Positions 20,935 to 29,705 of a stretch of 64,000 nucleotides of DNA are shown here, one piece after another (position 1 is the first letter of the stretch; the number at the start of each line of letters is the position of its first letter). A model generated the notes under the pieces. The model worked only from the letters and a program-made list of their open reading frames with translations, ran no database searches and had not been told where the DNA came from. The position numbers were made by a program, and so were the translations under genes. The stretch covers positions 1 to 64,000 of the forward strand of contig NZ_CP162006.1 of NCBI RefSeq assembly GCF_040822085.1. Direction: 5' to 3'. The DNA comes from Rhodoferax sp. WC2427 (GTDB lineage: Bacteria > Pseudomonadota > Gammaproteobacteria > Burkholderiales > Burkholderiaceae_C).

Positions 20935-21689
20935 TCTGGCCCGCCGAGTCCATCTGGGAAGCCATCTACCCGCTGCTGCCCGACTTCACCGTCGAGGTGC
21001 TGCCGCAAATCGACTCGACCAACAGCGAGCTGATGCGACGGGTGCGCGCCGGGCACTGTGAGCCCACCCTGCTGGTGGCCGAGCAGCAAACCGCGGGCCG
21101 GGGCCGCCTGGGGCGCGACTGGCACAGCGCCGTGGGCGAATCACTCACTTTTTCCCTGGCACTGCCGCTGGCCCCCGCCGACTGGTCGGGCCTGTCGCTG
21201 GCCGTGGGCGTGGCCGTGGCGCAAAGCCTGCACCCCGACTTGCAGCTGAAATGGCCCAACGATGTGTGGCTGCAGGGCCGCAAGCTCGGCGGCATCCTGA
21301 TCGAGACCGCAGGCCAGGGCGACCAGCGCGTGGCCGTGGTCGGCATTGGGCTGAACATCGCGCCCCGGGAGGCTACCGGCCTGTCTACCGCCCCGGCCTG
21401 GCTGCAAGAGGTGCTGCCGGACGTGGATGCCGGTGCCGCCCTGCTGCGCATCGCCGCCCCGCTGGTGCAGGCGCTGAAAGCCTTTGAACTGGCCGGTTTT
21501 GCCCCGTTCCAGCCGCAGTTTGCCCAGCGCGACCTGCTGCGGGACCGCGCCGTGACGCTCAGCAACGGCACCGTCGGCATGGCCCGCGGTGTGGACGCCC
21601 TGGGCGGCCTGCGGGTGCAAACACCCGAGGGCATGCAGACGGTCACCAGCGCCGAAGTCAGCGTGCGCCCCGCCAAAGAGGCCGGTTAA
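20931..21689 (+). CDS. birA: Biotin-[acetyl-CoA-carboxylase] ligase
   Basis: This 252-residue enzyme activates biotin as biotinyl-AMP and attaches it to the BCCP lysine of acetyl-CoA carboxylase. Motifs are QIDSTNSELMRR, the biotinyl-AMP loop TAGRGRLGRDW and LKWPNDVWLQGRKLGGILIE. The N-terminal winged-helix domain of E. coli BirA is absent, so it cannot be the biotin repressor. The start ATG overlaps the SET gene stop (ATGA). The downstream gene begins 4 bp after the stop. Confidence 0.94.
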   Translation: MIWPAESIWEAIYPLLPDFTVEVLPQIDSTNSELMRRVRAGHCEPTLLVAEQQTAGRGRLGRDWHSAVGESLTFSLALPLAPADWSGLSLAVGVAVAQSLHPDLQLKWPNDVWLQGRKLGGILIETAGQGDQRVAVVGIGLNIAPREATGLSTAPAWLQEVLPDVDAGAALLRIAAPLVQALKAFELAGFAPFQPQFAQRDLLRDRAVTLSNGTVGMARGVDALGGLRVQTPEGMQTVTSAEVSVRPAKEAG

Positions 21690-21693
21690 TCCG

Positions 21694-22371
21694 ATGCTGC
21701 GCGGAATCGTTTTATTTTTTCTGCTGGCCAACGGCGTGTATTTCGCCTGGTCGCAGGGCCTGCTGGCGGCCTATGGCCTGGCACCGGCCCCGGTGTCCGA
21801 GCCGCAGCGGCTGGCGCAGCAGATCCACCCTGAACTGGTGGTGCTGGTGCCGCCGCACACTGCCGAAGCCGCGTCGGCCGCCGCAGCCCCCGCCGTGGTG
21901 GCCAGCGCGCCCGCAGAGCCCACCGAATGCCTGACCGCAGGCCTGTTCGACGTGGCGCGTGGCACCCTGCTGGCCAAGGCCCTGGCCGATACCCTGCCCG
22001 CCGGGTCGTGGTCGCTGGAGCCGGGCGTGGAGCCGGGCCGCTGGATGGTCTACATGGGCCGCTACGCCAATGCCGAGCTGCTGGAGCGCAAAAAGGCCGA
22101 GCTGCGCGGCATGCGCATCCGGTTCGAACCCGCGCCCGCCAACCTGGAGCCCGGCCTGTCGCTGGGCAGCTTTGACAGCGAGGCCGGGGCCAACAAACTG
22201 CTGGGCGAGGTGACCCAGCACGGCGTGCGCACCGCCCACGTGGTGGCCGAGCGCCTGGAAACCCACGGCATGCGGCTGAAGCTGCCCGCGGTGAACGCGG
22301 CGCTGAAAACCCGGCTGGAGGCACTCAAGCCCGAGCTGGGCGGCAAAGCCCTGAAAACCTGCCCGGCCTAG
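21694..22371 (+). CDS. SPOR-like repeat membrane-anchored protein
   Basis: This 225-residue protein has one N-terminal membrane segment (MLRGIVLFFLLANGVYFAWS). A variable Ala/Pro-rich linker follows, then a region with a SPOR-like pattern (GRWMVYMGRYANAELLERK, then GLSLGSFDSEAGANKLLGEV). SPOR domains bind denuded peptidoglycan at the septum. The fit is by eye and partial. It is the third gene of a SET-birA-SPOR run with tight spacing, and crcB follows after 9 bp. Confidence 0.7.
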   Translation: MLRGIVLFFLLANGVYFAWSQGLLAAYGLAPAPVSEPQRLAQQIHPELVVLVPPHTAEAASAAAAPAVVASAPAEPTECLTAGLFDVARGTLLAKALADTLPAGSWSLEPGVEPGRWMVYMGRYANAELLERKKAELRGMRIRFEPAPANLEPGLSLGSFDSEAGANKLLGEVTQHGVRTAHVVAERLETHGMRLKLPAVNAALKTRLEALKPELGGKALKTCPA

Positions 22372-22380
22372 GAGCCCGAC

Positions 22381-22779
22381 ATGGATGCCATCCAACTAGG
22401 CCGCTCGCTGCTGGCCATTTCCGCAGGGGCCTCGCTGGGCGCCATCCTGCGCTGGGGCCTGGGCCTGGCCTTCAATGCGGTGTACCCCAGCATCCCGCCC
22501 GGCACCTGGCTGGCCAATATGCTGGGCGGCTACCTGATCGGCGTGGCCGTGGCCTACTTTGCCGACCATGGCGGCCTGCCACCCGAATGGCGGCTGCTGG
22601 TGATTACCGGCTTTCTGGGCGGCCTGACCACTTTTTCCACCTTCTCCGCCGAGGTGGTCACCCTGGTCCAGCAGGGCCGCATGCTGTGGGCCGGGCTGGC
22701 CATCTCCGTCCACGTGGTGGGCTCCCTGCTGATGACCGTGCTGGGCATGGCCACCGTGGGCTGGGTCAAGACCTTTTAA
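22381..22779 (+). CDS. crcB: Fluoride channel CrcB/Fluc
   Basis: This 132-residue inner-membrane protein has four hydrophobic segments and forms dual-topology dimers that export fluoride. Motifs are [14 protein letters not shown], the [14 protein letters not shown] asparagine motif, and [16 protein letters not shown], which holds the pore phenylalanines. It probably ends the SET-birA-SPOR-crcB transcription unit. I saw no fluoride riboswitch upstream. Its end overlaps the convergent methyltransferase gene by 4 bp. Confidence 0.95.
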   Translation: MDAIQLGRSLLAISAGASLGAILRWGLGLAFNAVYPSIPPGTWLANMLGGYLIGVAVAYFADHGGLPPEWRLLVITGFLGGLTTFSTFSAEVVTLVQQGRMLWAGLAISVHVVGSLLMTVLGMATVGWVKTF

Positions 22780-23969
22780 ATTCCCGCTACGGCCAGGCGC
22801 CACAGCGAGGTAACTTCCGCCGCCCGCGCCTTGTGCAGAGCAGCGGTGGCATCGGTGGCCTTGGGGTGTGCCGGCTTGGCGTCCAGGCGCTCCACCACTT
22901 TCAGGCCATGGGTGTCAAACGCGGCCAGCAGCTCGGCGCGGGTGCGCAGGCCCAGGTGCTCGGCAAAGTCGGACAGCACCAGCCAGCCCTCGCCACCCGG
23001 GGCCAAATGCTGTTTCAACCCGGCCAAAAAGCCCAGCAGCATGCGGCTGTCTTCGTCGTACACCGCGTGTTCGATGGGCGAGCCGGGCCGGGCGGGCAGC
23101 CAGGGCGGGTTGCAGACGATCAGCGTGGCCTGGCCTTCGGGGAACAAATCGGTTTGCACCACCTGCACCTGCTTGGCCACGCCCAGCAGGGCCAGGTTGT
23201 CGCGGGCACAGGCCAGTGCGCGCGGGTCGGTGTCGGTGGCCACCACCTGGGCCACACCGCGCCGTACCAGCACGGCGGCCAGCACGCCGGTGCCAGTGCC
23301 AATATCAAATGCAATGCCGGGCGCGGGCAAGGGCGCTTTGGCCACCAGGTCGATGTACTCGCCACGCACCGGCGAAAACACGCCGTAGTGCGGGTGGATG
23401 CGGTTCAGCGGGGCCTCGCCCAGCGCTGCAATCTCCAGGCCCTTGCGGCGCCATTCGTGGGTGCTGGTCAGGCCCTGCAACTCGCGCAGCGTGATGACCG
23501 ACGGTCCCGCCGCCAGGTCCGCCGGGCCCCAGGCGGCCAGGCAGGCGGCGTGCACATTGGGCGCGCGGCGCAGCGGGATGCTGTAGTCGGCATTCACCGG
23601 CAGCAGCAGCATGTTCAGCACCCGGGCGCGCTGCGCCTGGGCCTGGCGGTACAGGTGGAAGGCCTCGGCCGGGGCGGCGGCTTCCTTGGGGGCTTTGCGC
23701 TGCTTGCGCGCCGGGGTTTTGTCGATGCGCCGGGCCATGGCCTGCAGCAGCTGGCGGGCGTTGTGGAAATCGCCGCGCCACAGCAGGGCCGTGCCCTCGC
23801 AGGCCAGGCGGTAGGCGGTGTCGGCCGACATGGTGTCGTCGGCCAGCACCACGCGCTTCGGGGCGGGTGCGCCGCGCTCGGAACGCCAATGGGCAGACTG
23901 GGGCTGGTCGGCCTCGGTCCAGTGGATGGTGTTGTCGGCAGAGGGAGTGGAGGCAATAGGGGTAGGCAT
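22776..23969 (-). CDS. Class I SAM-dependent methyltransferase (small-MTS domain, NPPW motif)
   Basis: This 397-residue protein has a methyltransferase domain in its second half: [19 protein letters not shown] (SAM loop, about residue 235), [14 protein letters not shown] and the catalytic [14 protein letters not shown] (about residue 300). NPPW/Y motifs occur in enzymes that methylate amide nitrogens or exocyclic base amines (HemK, RsmC/RlmG families). The N-terminal half has no recognised motif and a basic stretch ([12 protein letters not shown]). The substrate cannot be told from sequence alone. It appears monocistronic. Confidence 0.85.
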   Translation of the reverse strand: MPTPIASTPSADNTIHWTEADQPQSAHWRSERGAPAPKRVVLADDTMSADTAYRLACEGTALLWRGDFHNARQLLQAMARRIDKTPARKQRKAPKEAAAPAEAFHLYRQAQAQRARVLNMLLLPVNADYSIPLRRAPNVHAACLAAWGPADLAAGPSVITLRELQGLTSTHEWRRKGLEIAALGEAPLNRIHPHYGVFSPVRGEYIDLVAKAPLPAPGIAFDIGTGTGVLAAVLVRRGVAQVVATDTDPRALACARDNLALLGVAKQVQVVQTDLFPEGQATLIVCNPPWLPARPGSPIEHAVYDEDSRMLLGFLAGLKQHLAPGGEGWLVLSDFAEHLGLRTRAELLAAFDTHGLKVVERLDAKPAHPKATDATAALHKARAAEVTSLWRLAVAGI

Positions 23970-24024
23970 AGTCGGGGTCTTTTAACAGATGGACACACAA
24001 CGGCTTGGGCCCGCGGCGGGTTTT

Positions 24025-24085
24025 GCTCTACTTTTAAGAGCTGCTTACGCTGAAGGTATAAGCGCCAGGGCCGTATTTTCTATAA
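24025..24085 (+). repeat. Dispersed palindromic intergenic repeat, copy 6
   Basis: AAGAGCTGCTTACGCTGAAG then GTATAAGCGCCAGGGCC, between the methyltransferase gene and the small secreted-protein genes. Confidence 0.7.
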
Positions 24086-24131
24086 ATTTTCAGAGCCGGT
24101 ATAGTGGCCGCTTCACCGGGAACACTGGACC

Positions 24132-24569
24132 ATGCGATTACTGCTGTTGACCCTGCTGCTGGCCACGCTGGCCCCGGCGGCCCATGCCGGCCCGTTCAAC
24201 ACCCGCTGCCTGGTGGCCGAGGGCAGCAAAAAACCCGTCCAGCTGCAATTCAGCACCGTGGGCGACGACACCAGCGGCTGGGCCGGTGGCTTCGTGCGCT
24301 ACGGCAGCCACAGCCGCCCCATCAGCCTGGTGCGCATGCGCGAGTCGCATGTGGACACCGCCCCTGGGCGGCCCATGGCGTTTACCACCGTGTGGCTGGA
24401 GATCGTCGGCGGCCTGGCCATGGGCAGCTACGAGGTGGAGACCCAGGGTGCCCGCATCCAGCGCTTCGTCTACACCCCCAAGCGCACCGGCCTGGGCACC
24501 ACCTTCGTGGAGAACCCGGCCATTGACGTGGGCGACGACGGCAGCTGCCGCTGGACGGCCACCGGCTAG
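24132..24569 (+). CDS. Small secreted protein, function unknown
   Basis: This 145-residue protein has a clear Sec signal peptide (MRLLLLTLLLATLAPAAHAG, cleavage after AHA). The mature part is about 125 residues, with two cysteines (TRCLVAEG and SCRWTATG) that could form a disulfide. It resembles no family I can name. It is followed after 58 bp by another small secreted protein, and the two may be co-expressed. Confidence 0.75.
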   Translation: MRLLLLTLLLATLAPAAHAGPFNTRCLVAEGSKKPVQLQFSTVGDDTSGWAGGFVRYGSHSRPISLVRMRESHVDTAPGRPMAFTTVWLEIVGGLAMGSYEVETQGARIQRFVYTPKRTGLGTTFVENPAIDVGDDGSCRWTATG

Positions 24570-24627
24570 CCGCCCACCCTTGACCTGGCGCAACACCCCC
24601 GCCGGCCAACGGGCCACAATCCACCCC

Positions 24628-25017
24628 ATGAAAAAACCCCTGCTGCTGCCCCTGCTGTGGGCCCTGGCCTGCGGCCCGGCGCTGGCCAGTTGGGTGCGCA
24701 TCGCCACCAGCGAAACCTCGGTCTTCTACGTCGACTCGGAAATCCCCCCCAAGGTGGGCGCGAACGTGATGGTCTGGGTGCTGCGCGACCACACCACGCC
24801 GCAGGTGGGCCCCGGCGGTCCGTACGCCTCGTCCAAGGACCAGATCGAAGTCGACTGCGCCGCCCGCCGGGTGCGCCGCATCTACGGCTCCGCGCACCCC
24901 GAGCCCATGGGCCAAGGCAAGATGGTGTACTCCGAGCACGGCCCCATGAGCTGGAACGATGTCGCCCCCAAAACCACCATGCGGCGGGTGGTGGACATGG
25001 CGTGTATGCATCCCTGA
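24628..25017 (+). CDS. Small secreted surface-adhesin-E-like protein; insertion target of the CRISPR island
   Basis: This 129-residue protein starts with a signal peptide (MKKPLLLPLLWALACGPALA). The mature sequence WVRIATSETSVFYVDSEIP through VDCAARRVRRIY resembles the short surface-adhesin-protein-E-like family common in betaproteobacteria. The gene is intact here. Its last 88 bases, stop codon included, lie in the exact repeat that recurs at 40870-40958 beyond the CRISPR-Cas locus, so the island appears to have been inserted at its 3' end while preserving the reading frame. Confidence 0.8.
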   Translation: MKKPLLLPLLWALACGPALASWVRIATSETSVFYVDSEIPPKVGANVMVWVLRDHTTPQVGPGGPYASSKDQIEVDCAARRVRRIYGSAHPEPMGQGKMVYSEHGPMSWNDVAPKTTMRRVVDMACMHP

Positions 25018-25018
25018 G
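24930..25018. repeat. Left 89-bp direct repeat bounding the CRISPR-Cas island
   Basis: The sequence from CTCCGAGCACGGCC to CATCCCTGAG is identical, base for base, to 40870-40958. It covers the last 29 codons and stop of the upstream gene. The bases outside the repeat differ at both ends. The element plus one repeat copy is 15,940 bp. Confidence 0.95.
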
Positions 25019-25117
25019 AAGCCCGCGTACCGGGTGCAGATTGCAAACCCACCGGGCATCGCGATTGCGCACACTTACCCTGATACTGGTGTCCCCAACT
25101 CTCAGTACAAGGCCACC

Positions 25118-26101
25118 ATGCCGACGGACGACATCCGCCCCAGCGACCTGAAATCCATCCTGCATTCCAAGCGCGCCAACATCTACTACCTGGAGCATTG
25201 CCGCGTGCTGGTCAACGGAGGCCGGGTGGAATACGTAACGGATGAAGGCAAGCGCTCCCTTTACTGGAACATCCCTATCGCCAACACCGTCACGGTGATG
25301 CTGGGCACCGGCACCTCGGTCACGCAGGCAGCGATGCGTGAACTGGCCAAAGCGGGTGTGTTGGTAGGGTTCTGCGGCGGGGGCGGCACACCTTTGTTCA
25401 GCGCCAACGAAGTGGATGTCGAGATGGCCTGGTTTTCGCCACAAAGCGAATACCGCCCCACCGAATACCTGCAGCAATGGGTCAAATTCTGGTTTACCGA
25501 TGCCTTGCGGCTAGAGGCGGCCAAAGCCTTCCAGCGCGCACGCATCGCCCGGGTACGCGAACATTGGCTGCACAGCCGCCCGCTACGGGACGAAGGCTTT
25601 GGCGGCGATGCGCAGCTATTGGAAGCCGTATTGACCGAAGCGCTGCAAGCCATCGACCATGCGACCGACCAAACCATTTTGCTCACCGACGAAGCCCGCC
25701 TGACCAAACAGCTCTACAAGTTCGCCGCCAGTGCGGTGAACTATGGCGACTTCGTGCGGGGCAAACGCGGCAGCGGGGCCGACCCGGCCAACCGCTTTCT
25801 GGACCACGGCAACTACCTCGCCTACGGCCTGGCAGCCAGCGCCACCTGGGTATTGGGTCTACCCCATGGCCTGGCCGTGCTACACGGCAAAACCCGGCGA
25901 GGTGGCTTGGTATTTGACGTAGCGGATCTGGTCAAGGACGCGGTGATCCTGCCGCAAGCCTTTGTCTCGGCCATGCGCGGCGACGACGAACAGGCTTTTC
26001 GCCGCGCCTGCATCGACAAACTCACCCGCACCGAAGCCCTGGACTTCATGATCGACACCCTGAAAGATGTGGCGGTGACGGTGGGAAGGCAAGCTCTGTG
26101 A
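25118..26101 (+). CDS. cas1: CRISPR-associated endonuclease Cas1 (type I-F)
   Basis: This 327-residue integrase inserts new spacers at the leader end of the array. In type I-F it works with the Cas2-3 fusion. Sequence features typical of subtype I-F Cas1 are KSILHSKRANIYYLEHCRVL at the N-terminus, the conserved acidic-histidine region (EAVLTEALQAIDHATDQ, then LPHGLAVLHGKTRRGGLVFDVADLVKD), and a Gly-rich GFCGGGGTPLF loop. The ATG at 25118 gives the family's usual length. It is 100 bp after the island's left repeat. cas2-3 overlaps its stop by 4 bp. Confidence 0.97.
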   Translation: MPTDDIRPSDLKSILHSKRANIYYLEHCRVLVNGGRVEYVTDEGKRSLYWNIPIANTVTVMLGTGTSVTQAAMRELAKAGVLVGFCGGGGTPLFSANEVDVEMAWFSPQSEYRPTEYLQQWVKFWFTDALRLEAAKAFQRARIARVREHWLHSRPLRDEGFGGDAQLLEAVLTEALQAIDHATDQTILLTDEARLTKQLYKFAASAVNYGDFVRGKRGSGADPANRFLDHGNYLAYGLAASATWVLGLPHGLAVLHGKTRRGGLVFDVADLVKDAVILPQAFVSAMRGDDEQAFRRACIDKLTRTEALDFMIDTLKDVAVTVGRQAL

Positions 26102-29100
26102 ACGTCCTCTTGATCTCTCAATGCAGCAAACGCGCTCTCACAGAAACCCGCCGCATCCTCGACCAGTTTGCCGAACGGCGCGGCGACCGCACATGGCAAA
26201 CCCCCATCACCCAGCAAGGCCTGGACACCCTGCGCCTGCTGCTCAAGAAGACCGCGCGCCGCAACACCGCCGTGGCTTGCCACTGGATTCGCGGGCAAGA
26301 CCACAGCGAACTGCTGTGGCTGGTGGGCGATGCCAGCCAGTTCAACAACCAAGGTGCGGTGCCCACCAACACCACACAGCGCAACATCCTGCGCCAGCAG
26401 GACGAGAACGACTGGCACACCGGGCAAGACATCCATTTGCTCACCGCGCTGGCCGCTCTGTTGCACGATCTGGGCAAAGCCAGCCAGGCCTTCCAGATGC
26501 GCCTGCGGGGCCAACTGCAAGAGCGCAACCAATACCGCCACGAGTGGGTGTCGCTGCGCCTATTCGAAGCCTTTGTGGGCACCGACGACGACACGACCTG
26601 GCTGGCCCGTTTGGCCAATCCCACAGAGCAAGACAACGCCACCTGGCTGGCTCGCCTGCAGCGGGATGGGCAAGACCCATCGACCCAAACCCCATTCGCA
26701 AGATTGACCCAGGCCCCGCTGGCGCAAGCTCTGGGCTGGCTGGTGCTGACCCACCACCGCTTGCCTGTAGCCCCGGCCAAAGATGCCGACCCGGCCACGT
26801 TCCTGGGTGCAAGAGTCGGCTGGATGAGCGCAGCTGCACTCAAAGATGTTCTGCGCGGCATCGACGCAGGCTGGAACGAACGCACCGACACAGGCGATGC
26901 CACCCTCTTGCCGTTGTATTGGCAGTTTCCACACGGCTTGCCTGTCACCACCGCGCTATGGCGCAAACGCGCAGCCCGTCTGGCTGTGCGCTTACAAACC
27001 CTGGTGCAAGCCCCCGACCACAGCGGTTGGCTGGCCAACCCGTATGTCATGCATGTCTCGCGCCTGTGCCTGATGCTGGCCGACCACCACTACTCCAGCC
27101 TGGGTGTGGACGACAAAGGCCGGCCTGTGGAGGGGCGCACCTCTGGCGAAAAAAATTACCCTTTGTATGCCAACACCCAGGGCGCGGCCAGCCAACTCAA
27201 CCAAACCCTGGACGAGCATTTGCTGGGTGTCGCCCAGCACAGTGGCGAAGTGACCCATGCCCTGCCACGTTTTGAGTTGAGCTTGCCCCGCCTGGCCCGC
27301 CACCGCACGCTGAAAAAGCGCGCCCAGGATGCCCGTTTCCGCTGGCAAGACAAAGCCGCCGACATGGCCCAGGCCCTGCGGGAACGGGCGCAAGTACAAG
27401 GTGCATTCATCGTCAACATGGCTTCGACCGGCTGCGGCAAAACCCTGGCCAATGCCCGTACCATGTACGCGCTGGCCGACCCGCAGCATGGCATGCGCTG
27501 TGCCTTTGCCATGGGCCTACGCACCCTGACACTGCAAACGGGCAGGGCGTTCCGCGACCTGCTGGGCCTGGGCGACGACGAGCTGGCGATCCGCGTAGGC
27601 GGCAGTGCCAGCCGCACCCTGTTCGAGCACTTTGAACGCGAAGCCGAAAAAACCGGCTCGGCCTCGCGCCAAGCCCTGCTGGACGAAGACAGCCACGTGC
27701 TGTTTGAAGGCAACCCCGATGCCCACCCCCTGCTGCAACGGGTGATGCACGACCCGGCGGTCAAGGCCCTGCTGGCCGCCCCGGTGCTGGTTTGCACCAT
27801 CGACCACCTGACCCCCGCCACCGAAAGCCAACGCGGTGGTCGCCAGATTGCGCCCATGCTGCGCCTGATGAGCGGCGACCTGGTGCTGGACGAACCGGAT
27901 GACTTCGATATCGACGACCTGCCCGCACTCACCCGCCTGGTCCACTGGGCCGGGCTGCTGGGTGCGCGGGTGCTGCTGTCGTCAGCCACCTTGCCGCCCG
28001 CCCTGGTGCACGGCCTGTTCGAGGCCTACCGCCATGGCCGCCAGCACTACCAGCGCAATAGGGGCGCAGCGGCTACGGGCACAGGTATCTGTTGCGCCTG
28101 GATAGATGAGTTCGATGTGCAGCAAACCGACTGCCCAGAAGGCCCCGGCTTTCTGCAGGCACACACCACCTTCGCCACGCGCCGGGCACAGCGCCTGGGG
28201 CAGGCCGAGGTGCGCCGCCGGGCCGTGTTGGTGCCGCTAGACCTCACCGGCAAGCACCGCGACCTCTTGCCACCACTTTTTGCCAAAGAAGTCATTCGCC
28301 ACACCACCGGGCTACACCACAAGCACCACAGCGTAGACACCCGCAGCGGCAAGCGAGTGAGTTTTGGCTTGGTGCGCATGGCCAACATCGAGCCACTGGT
28401 CGATGTGGCCCTGGAGCTGTACCGCCTGCCTTGGCCCGACGGCGTGCGCGTCCACCTGTGCAGCTACCACTCGCAGTTTCCGCTGCTGATCCGGTCGGCC
28501 ATCGAACGGCAACTAGACCACTCACTCAACCGCCGCCAGCCCGATGCCGTGTTCAGCCTGCCCGACGTGCGCCAGCGGCTGGACGCTCACCCGCAAGCCG
28601 ACCACCTGTTCATCGTGCTCGGCTCACCCGTCACCGAAGTGGGGCGCGACCACGACTACGACTGGGCCGTGGTGGAGCCGTCGTCCATGCGCTCCCTCAT
28701 CCAGCTGGCAGGCCGGGTGCGCAGACACCGCGAGGGTGCCTGCAGCACGCCCAACATCCGGGTGTTTGAGTTCAACCTGCTCCACTTTAGAAAACCAAAC
28801 GAACCCGCCTTCTGCAAACCCGGTTTTGAGACAAAGCAGTTCCCCCTGCATCCCCATGGCCTGGGCGTGCTGCTGGATGCCACCGAGCGCGACGTCGTCG
28901 ATGCCCGGCCCCGCATCCTGGCCCGCAGCAACCTGCAGCCCCGCGGGCGGCTGGTGGACCTGGAGCACGCCCGTATGCAGGCCACCATGCACCCCTTGCC
29001 ATTGGCAGCCAGCCCCTCATTGAATGCGGCCAGCTGGTGGCACCTGGCCCCGGCGGATGCGCTACTCACCGCCGTGCTGCCGCAACAACAGCCGTTTCGC

Positions 29101-29445
29101 TACGACCCCCTGCAGCGCGTCGATCTGGAGCTGCGCCCAGATGCCGAGGGCGAAGACTATGTGCTGGTCCAGTTGATGGAAAAGAAAGGGGGCCGCCGGG
29201 GGGAAACCGTCTATGTCGAAGTCGAAACTTCTCAAAACGACCGCATCCTCGATGCCAAGGTGCAAGGCGAACGCATCACCGCTTGGGGCCATACCGACTA
29301 CATGGAGGCCCTGACCGCCCTGGCTACCGAACTCGACCTGCCGCTGGAGGCCTGCGCACGCCGCTTTGGCACGGTGCGCTTACCCGCCAACGCCAATGGC
29401 TGGCGCTTTCACCCGGCGCTGGGGTTTACCAAAGCGAAAAGTTGA
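26098..29445 (+). CDS. cas3: Cas2-Cas3 fusion: adaptation subunit, HD nuclease and helicase (type I-F)
   Basis: This 1115-residue protein has the type I-F fusion order. An N-terminal Cas2-like domain (MNVLLISQCSKRALTETRRI) comes first, then the HD nuclease with LLHDLGKASQAF (His123, Asp124). The SF2 helicase has Walker A ASTGCGKTLANA (Lys448) and a DEPD Walker B (residues 598-601). Motif VI-like QLAGRVRRHREG and a Cas3 C-terminal domain complete it. It degrades DNA marked by the Csy complex and joins Cas1 in spacer uptake. The start is GTG at 26098, overlapping the cas1 stop (GTGA). A minus-strand terminator directly follows its stop codon. Confidence 0.97.
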   Translation: MNVLLISQCSKRALTETRRILDQFAERRGDRTWQTPITQQGLDTLRLLLKKTARRNTAVACHWIRGQDHSELLWLVGDASQFNNQGAVPTNTTQRNILRQQDENDWHTGQDIHLLTALAALLHDLGKASQAFQMRLRGQLQERNQYRHEWVSLRLFEAFVGTDDDTTWLARLANPTEQDNATWLARLQRDGQDPSTQTPFARLTQAPLAQALGWLVLTHHRLPVAPAKDADPATFLGARVGWMSAAALKDVLRGIDAGWNERTDTGDATLLPLYWQFPHGLPVTTALWRKRAARLAVRLQTLVQAPDHSGWLANPYVMHVSRLCLMLADHHYSSLGVDDKGRPVEGRTSGEKNYPLYANTQGAASQLNQTLDEHLLGVAQHSGEVTHALPRFELSLPRLARHRTLKKRAQDARFRWQDKAADMAQALRERAQVQGAFIVNMASTGCGKTLANARTMYALADPQHGMRCAFAMGLRTLTLQTGRAFRDLLGLGDDELAIRVGGSASRTLFEHFEREAEKTGSASRQALLDEDSHVLFEGNPDAHPLLQRVMHDPAVKALLAAPVLVCTIDHLTPATESQRGGRQIAPMLRLMSGDLVLDEPDDFDIDDLPALTRLVHWAGLLGARVLLSSATLPPALVHGLFEAYRHGRQHYQRNRGAAATGTGICCAWIDEFDVQQTDCPEGPGFLQAHTTFATRRAQRLGQAEVRRRAVLVPLDLTGKHRDLLPPLFAKEVIRHTTGLHHKHHSVDTRSGKRVSFGLVRMANIEPLVDVALELYRLPWPDGVRVHLCSYHSQFPLLIRSAIERQLDHSLNRRQPDAVFSLPDVRQRLDAHPQADHLFIVLGSPVTEVGRDHDYDWAVVEPSSMRSLIQLAGRVRRHREGACSTPNIRVFEFNLLHFRKPNEPAFCKPGFETKQFPLHPHGLGVLLDATERDVVDARPRILARSNLQPRGRLVDLEHARMQATMHPLPLAASPSLNAASWWHLAPADALLTAVLPQQQPFRYDPLQRVDLELRPDAEGEDYVLVQLMEKKGGRRGETVYVEVETSQNDRILDAKVQGERITAWGHTDYMEALTALATELDLPLEACARRFGTVRLPANANGWRFHPALGFTKAKS

Positions 29446-29472
29446 AAAAAGAGGCCGACGCAAAGTCGGCCT
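29446..29472 (-). terminator. Rho-independent terminator of the minus-strand mini-CRISPR RNA
   Basis: The 8-bp stem AGGCCGAC / GTCGGCCT (29452-29459 and 29465-29472) has a 5-nt loop. Read on the minus strand it is followed by C then a run of six T, the layout of an intrinsic terminator. On the plus strand there is no T-tract, so it does not serve cas2-3. It directly follows the last degenerate repeat of the minus-strand mini-array. Confidence 0.8.
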
Positions 29473-29609
29473 AGTGCTGCCTATGCGGCAGTCGTTGTTC
29501 CCGTTGCAGGGCGCAGTTGATATTTCTAAGCTGCCTGTACGGCAGTGAAAACTCAGCGTCTCCGCCAGCGGGTACCACGCGTTTCTGAGTTACCTATTCG
29601 GGAGTTAAG
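29469..29609 (-). CRISPR. Cryptic degenerate mini-CRISPR (three repeats, two spacers) between cas2-3 and cas8f
   Basis: Read on the minus strand, repeat A is 29609-29582 (22/28 identical to the main-array repeat, with the 8-nt handle CTCAGAAA intact). A 31-nt spacer alpha follows. Repeat B is 29550-29523 (24/28, intact CTGCC...GGCAG stem, handle CTTAGAAA). Then come a 26-nt spacer beta and repeat C, 29496-29469 (intact stem with GCATA loop, degenerate flanks). Orientation is opposite to the main array. Repeat B handle, spacer beta and repeat C stem would make one crRNA-like guide if Cas6f cleaves after the stems. Confidence 0.85.
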
Positions 29610-29627
29610 CGAGTGTACGGCGAGGTG

Positions 29628-29677
29628 TTGACTTGGCATCCAAAGTCATTTGGGTATATGATCCATGAAAGTATAAA
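29628..29677 (+). promoter_or_regulatory. Probable promoter of the cas8f-side transcript
   Basis: A TATAAA box at 29672-29677 (within TATAAAAT) is the best -10; it predicts a start near 29684. No good -35 sits 17 bp upstream. A TTGACT at 29628-29633 is a possible -35 for an alternative -10 (GTATAT/TATATG, 29654-29660) but with a long 20-21 bp spacer. The stretch is markedly A/T-richer than the surrounding cas genes. Confidence 0.5.
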
Positions 29678-29679
29678 AT

Positions 29680-29705
29680 GTTACCGTTGCAGAGCGCAGT
29701 TGATA
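29680..29705 (-). promoter_or_regulatory. Target site of the mini-CRISPR spacer with CC PAM
   Basis: The minus strand here reads TATCAACTGCGC, then T where the spacer has C, then CTGCAACGG, T where it has G, then AAC. It is preceded 5' on that strand by CC (GG at 29706-29707 on the plus strand), the type I-F PAM. The site begins 3 bp after the -10 box and covers the predicted transcription start, so a bound Csy complex would block initiation. Confidence 0.75.

Larger units (their letters stand above)
29446..29609 (-). ncRNA. Candidate crRNA-like regulatory guide (CreA/cas-autorepressor type)
   Basis: This is the predicted minus-strand RNA across the mini-CRISPR, ending at the terminator described above. 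Its start is unknown (somewhere beyond 29609; no convincing promoter seen). Its product would be handle CTTAGAAA, the 26-nt spacer beta beginning TATCAACTGCGC, and the hairpin of repeat C. Spacer beta matches 29680-29705 at 24 of 26 positions, with the first 12 nt (seed) perfect and mismatches only at 13 and 23. The target carries a CC PAM, as type I-F requires. Partial matching favours binding without cutting, as known for CreA and crRNA-like autorepressors. Confidence 0.7.

Noticed and set aside
22381..22779. Fluoride riboswitch upstream of crcB
   Set aside because: crcB follows the SPOR-like gene after 9 bp; there is no leader to hold a riboswitch.
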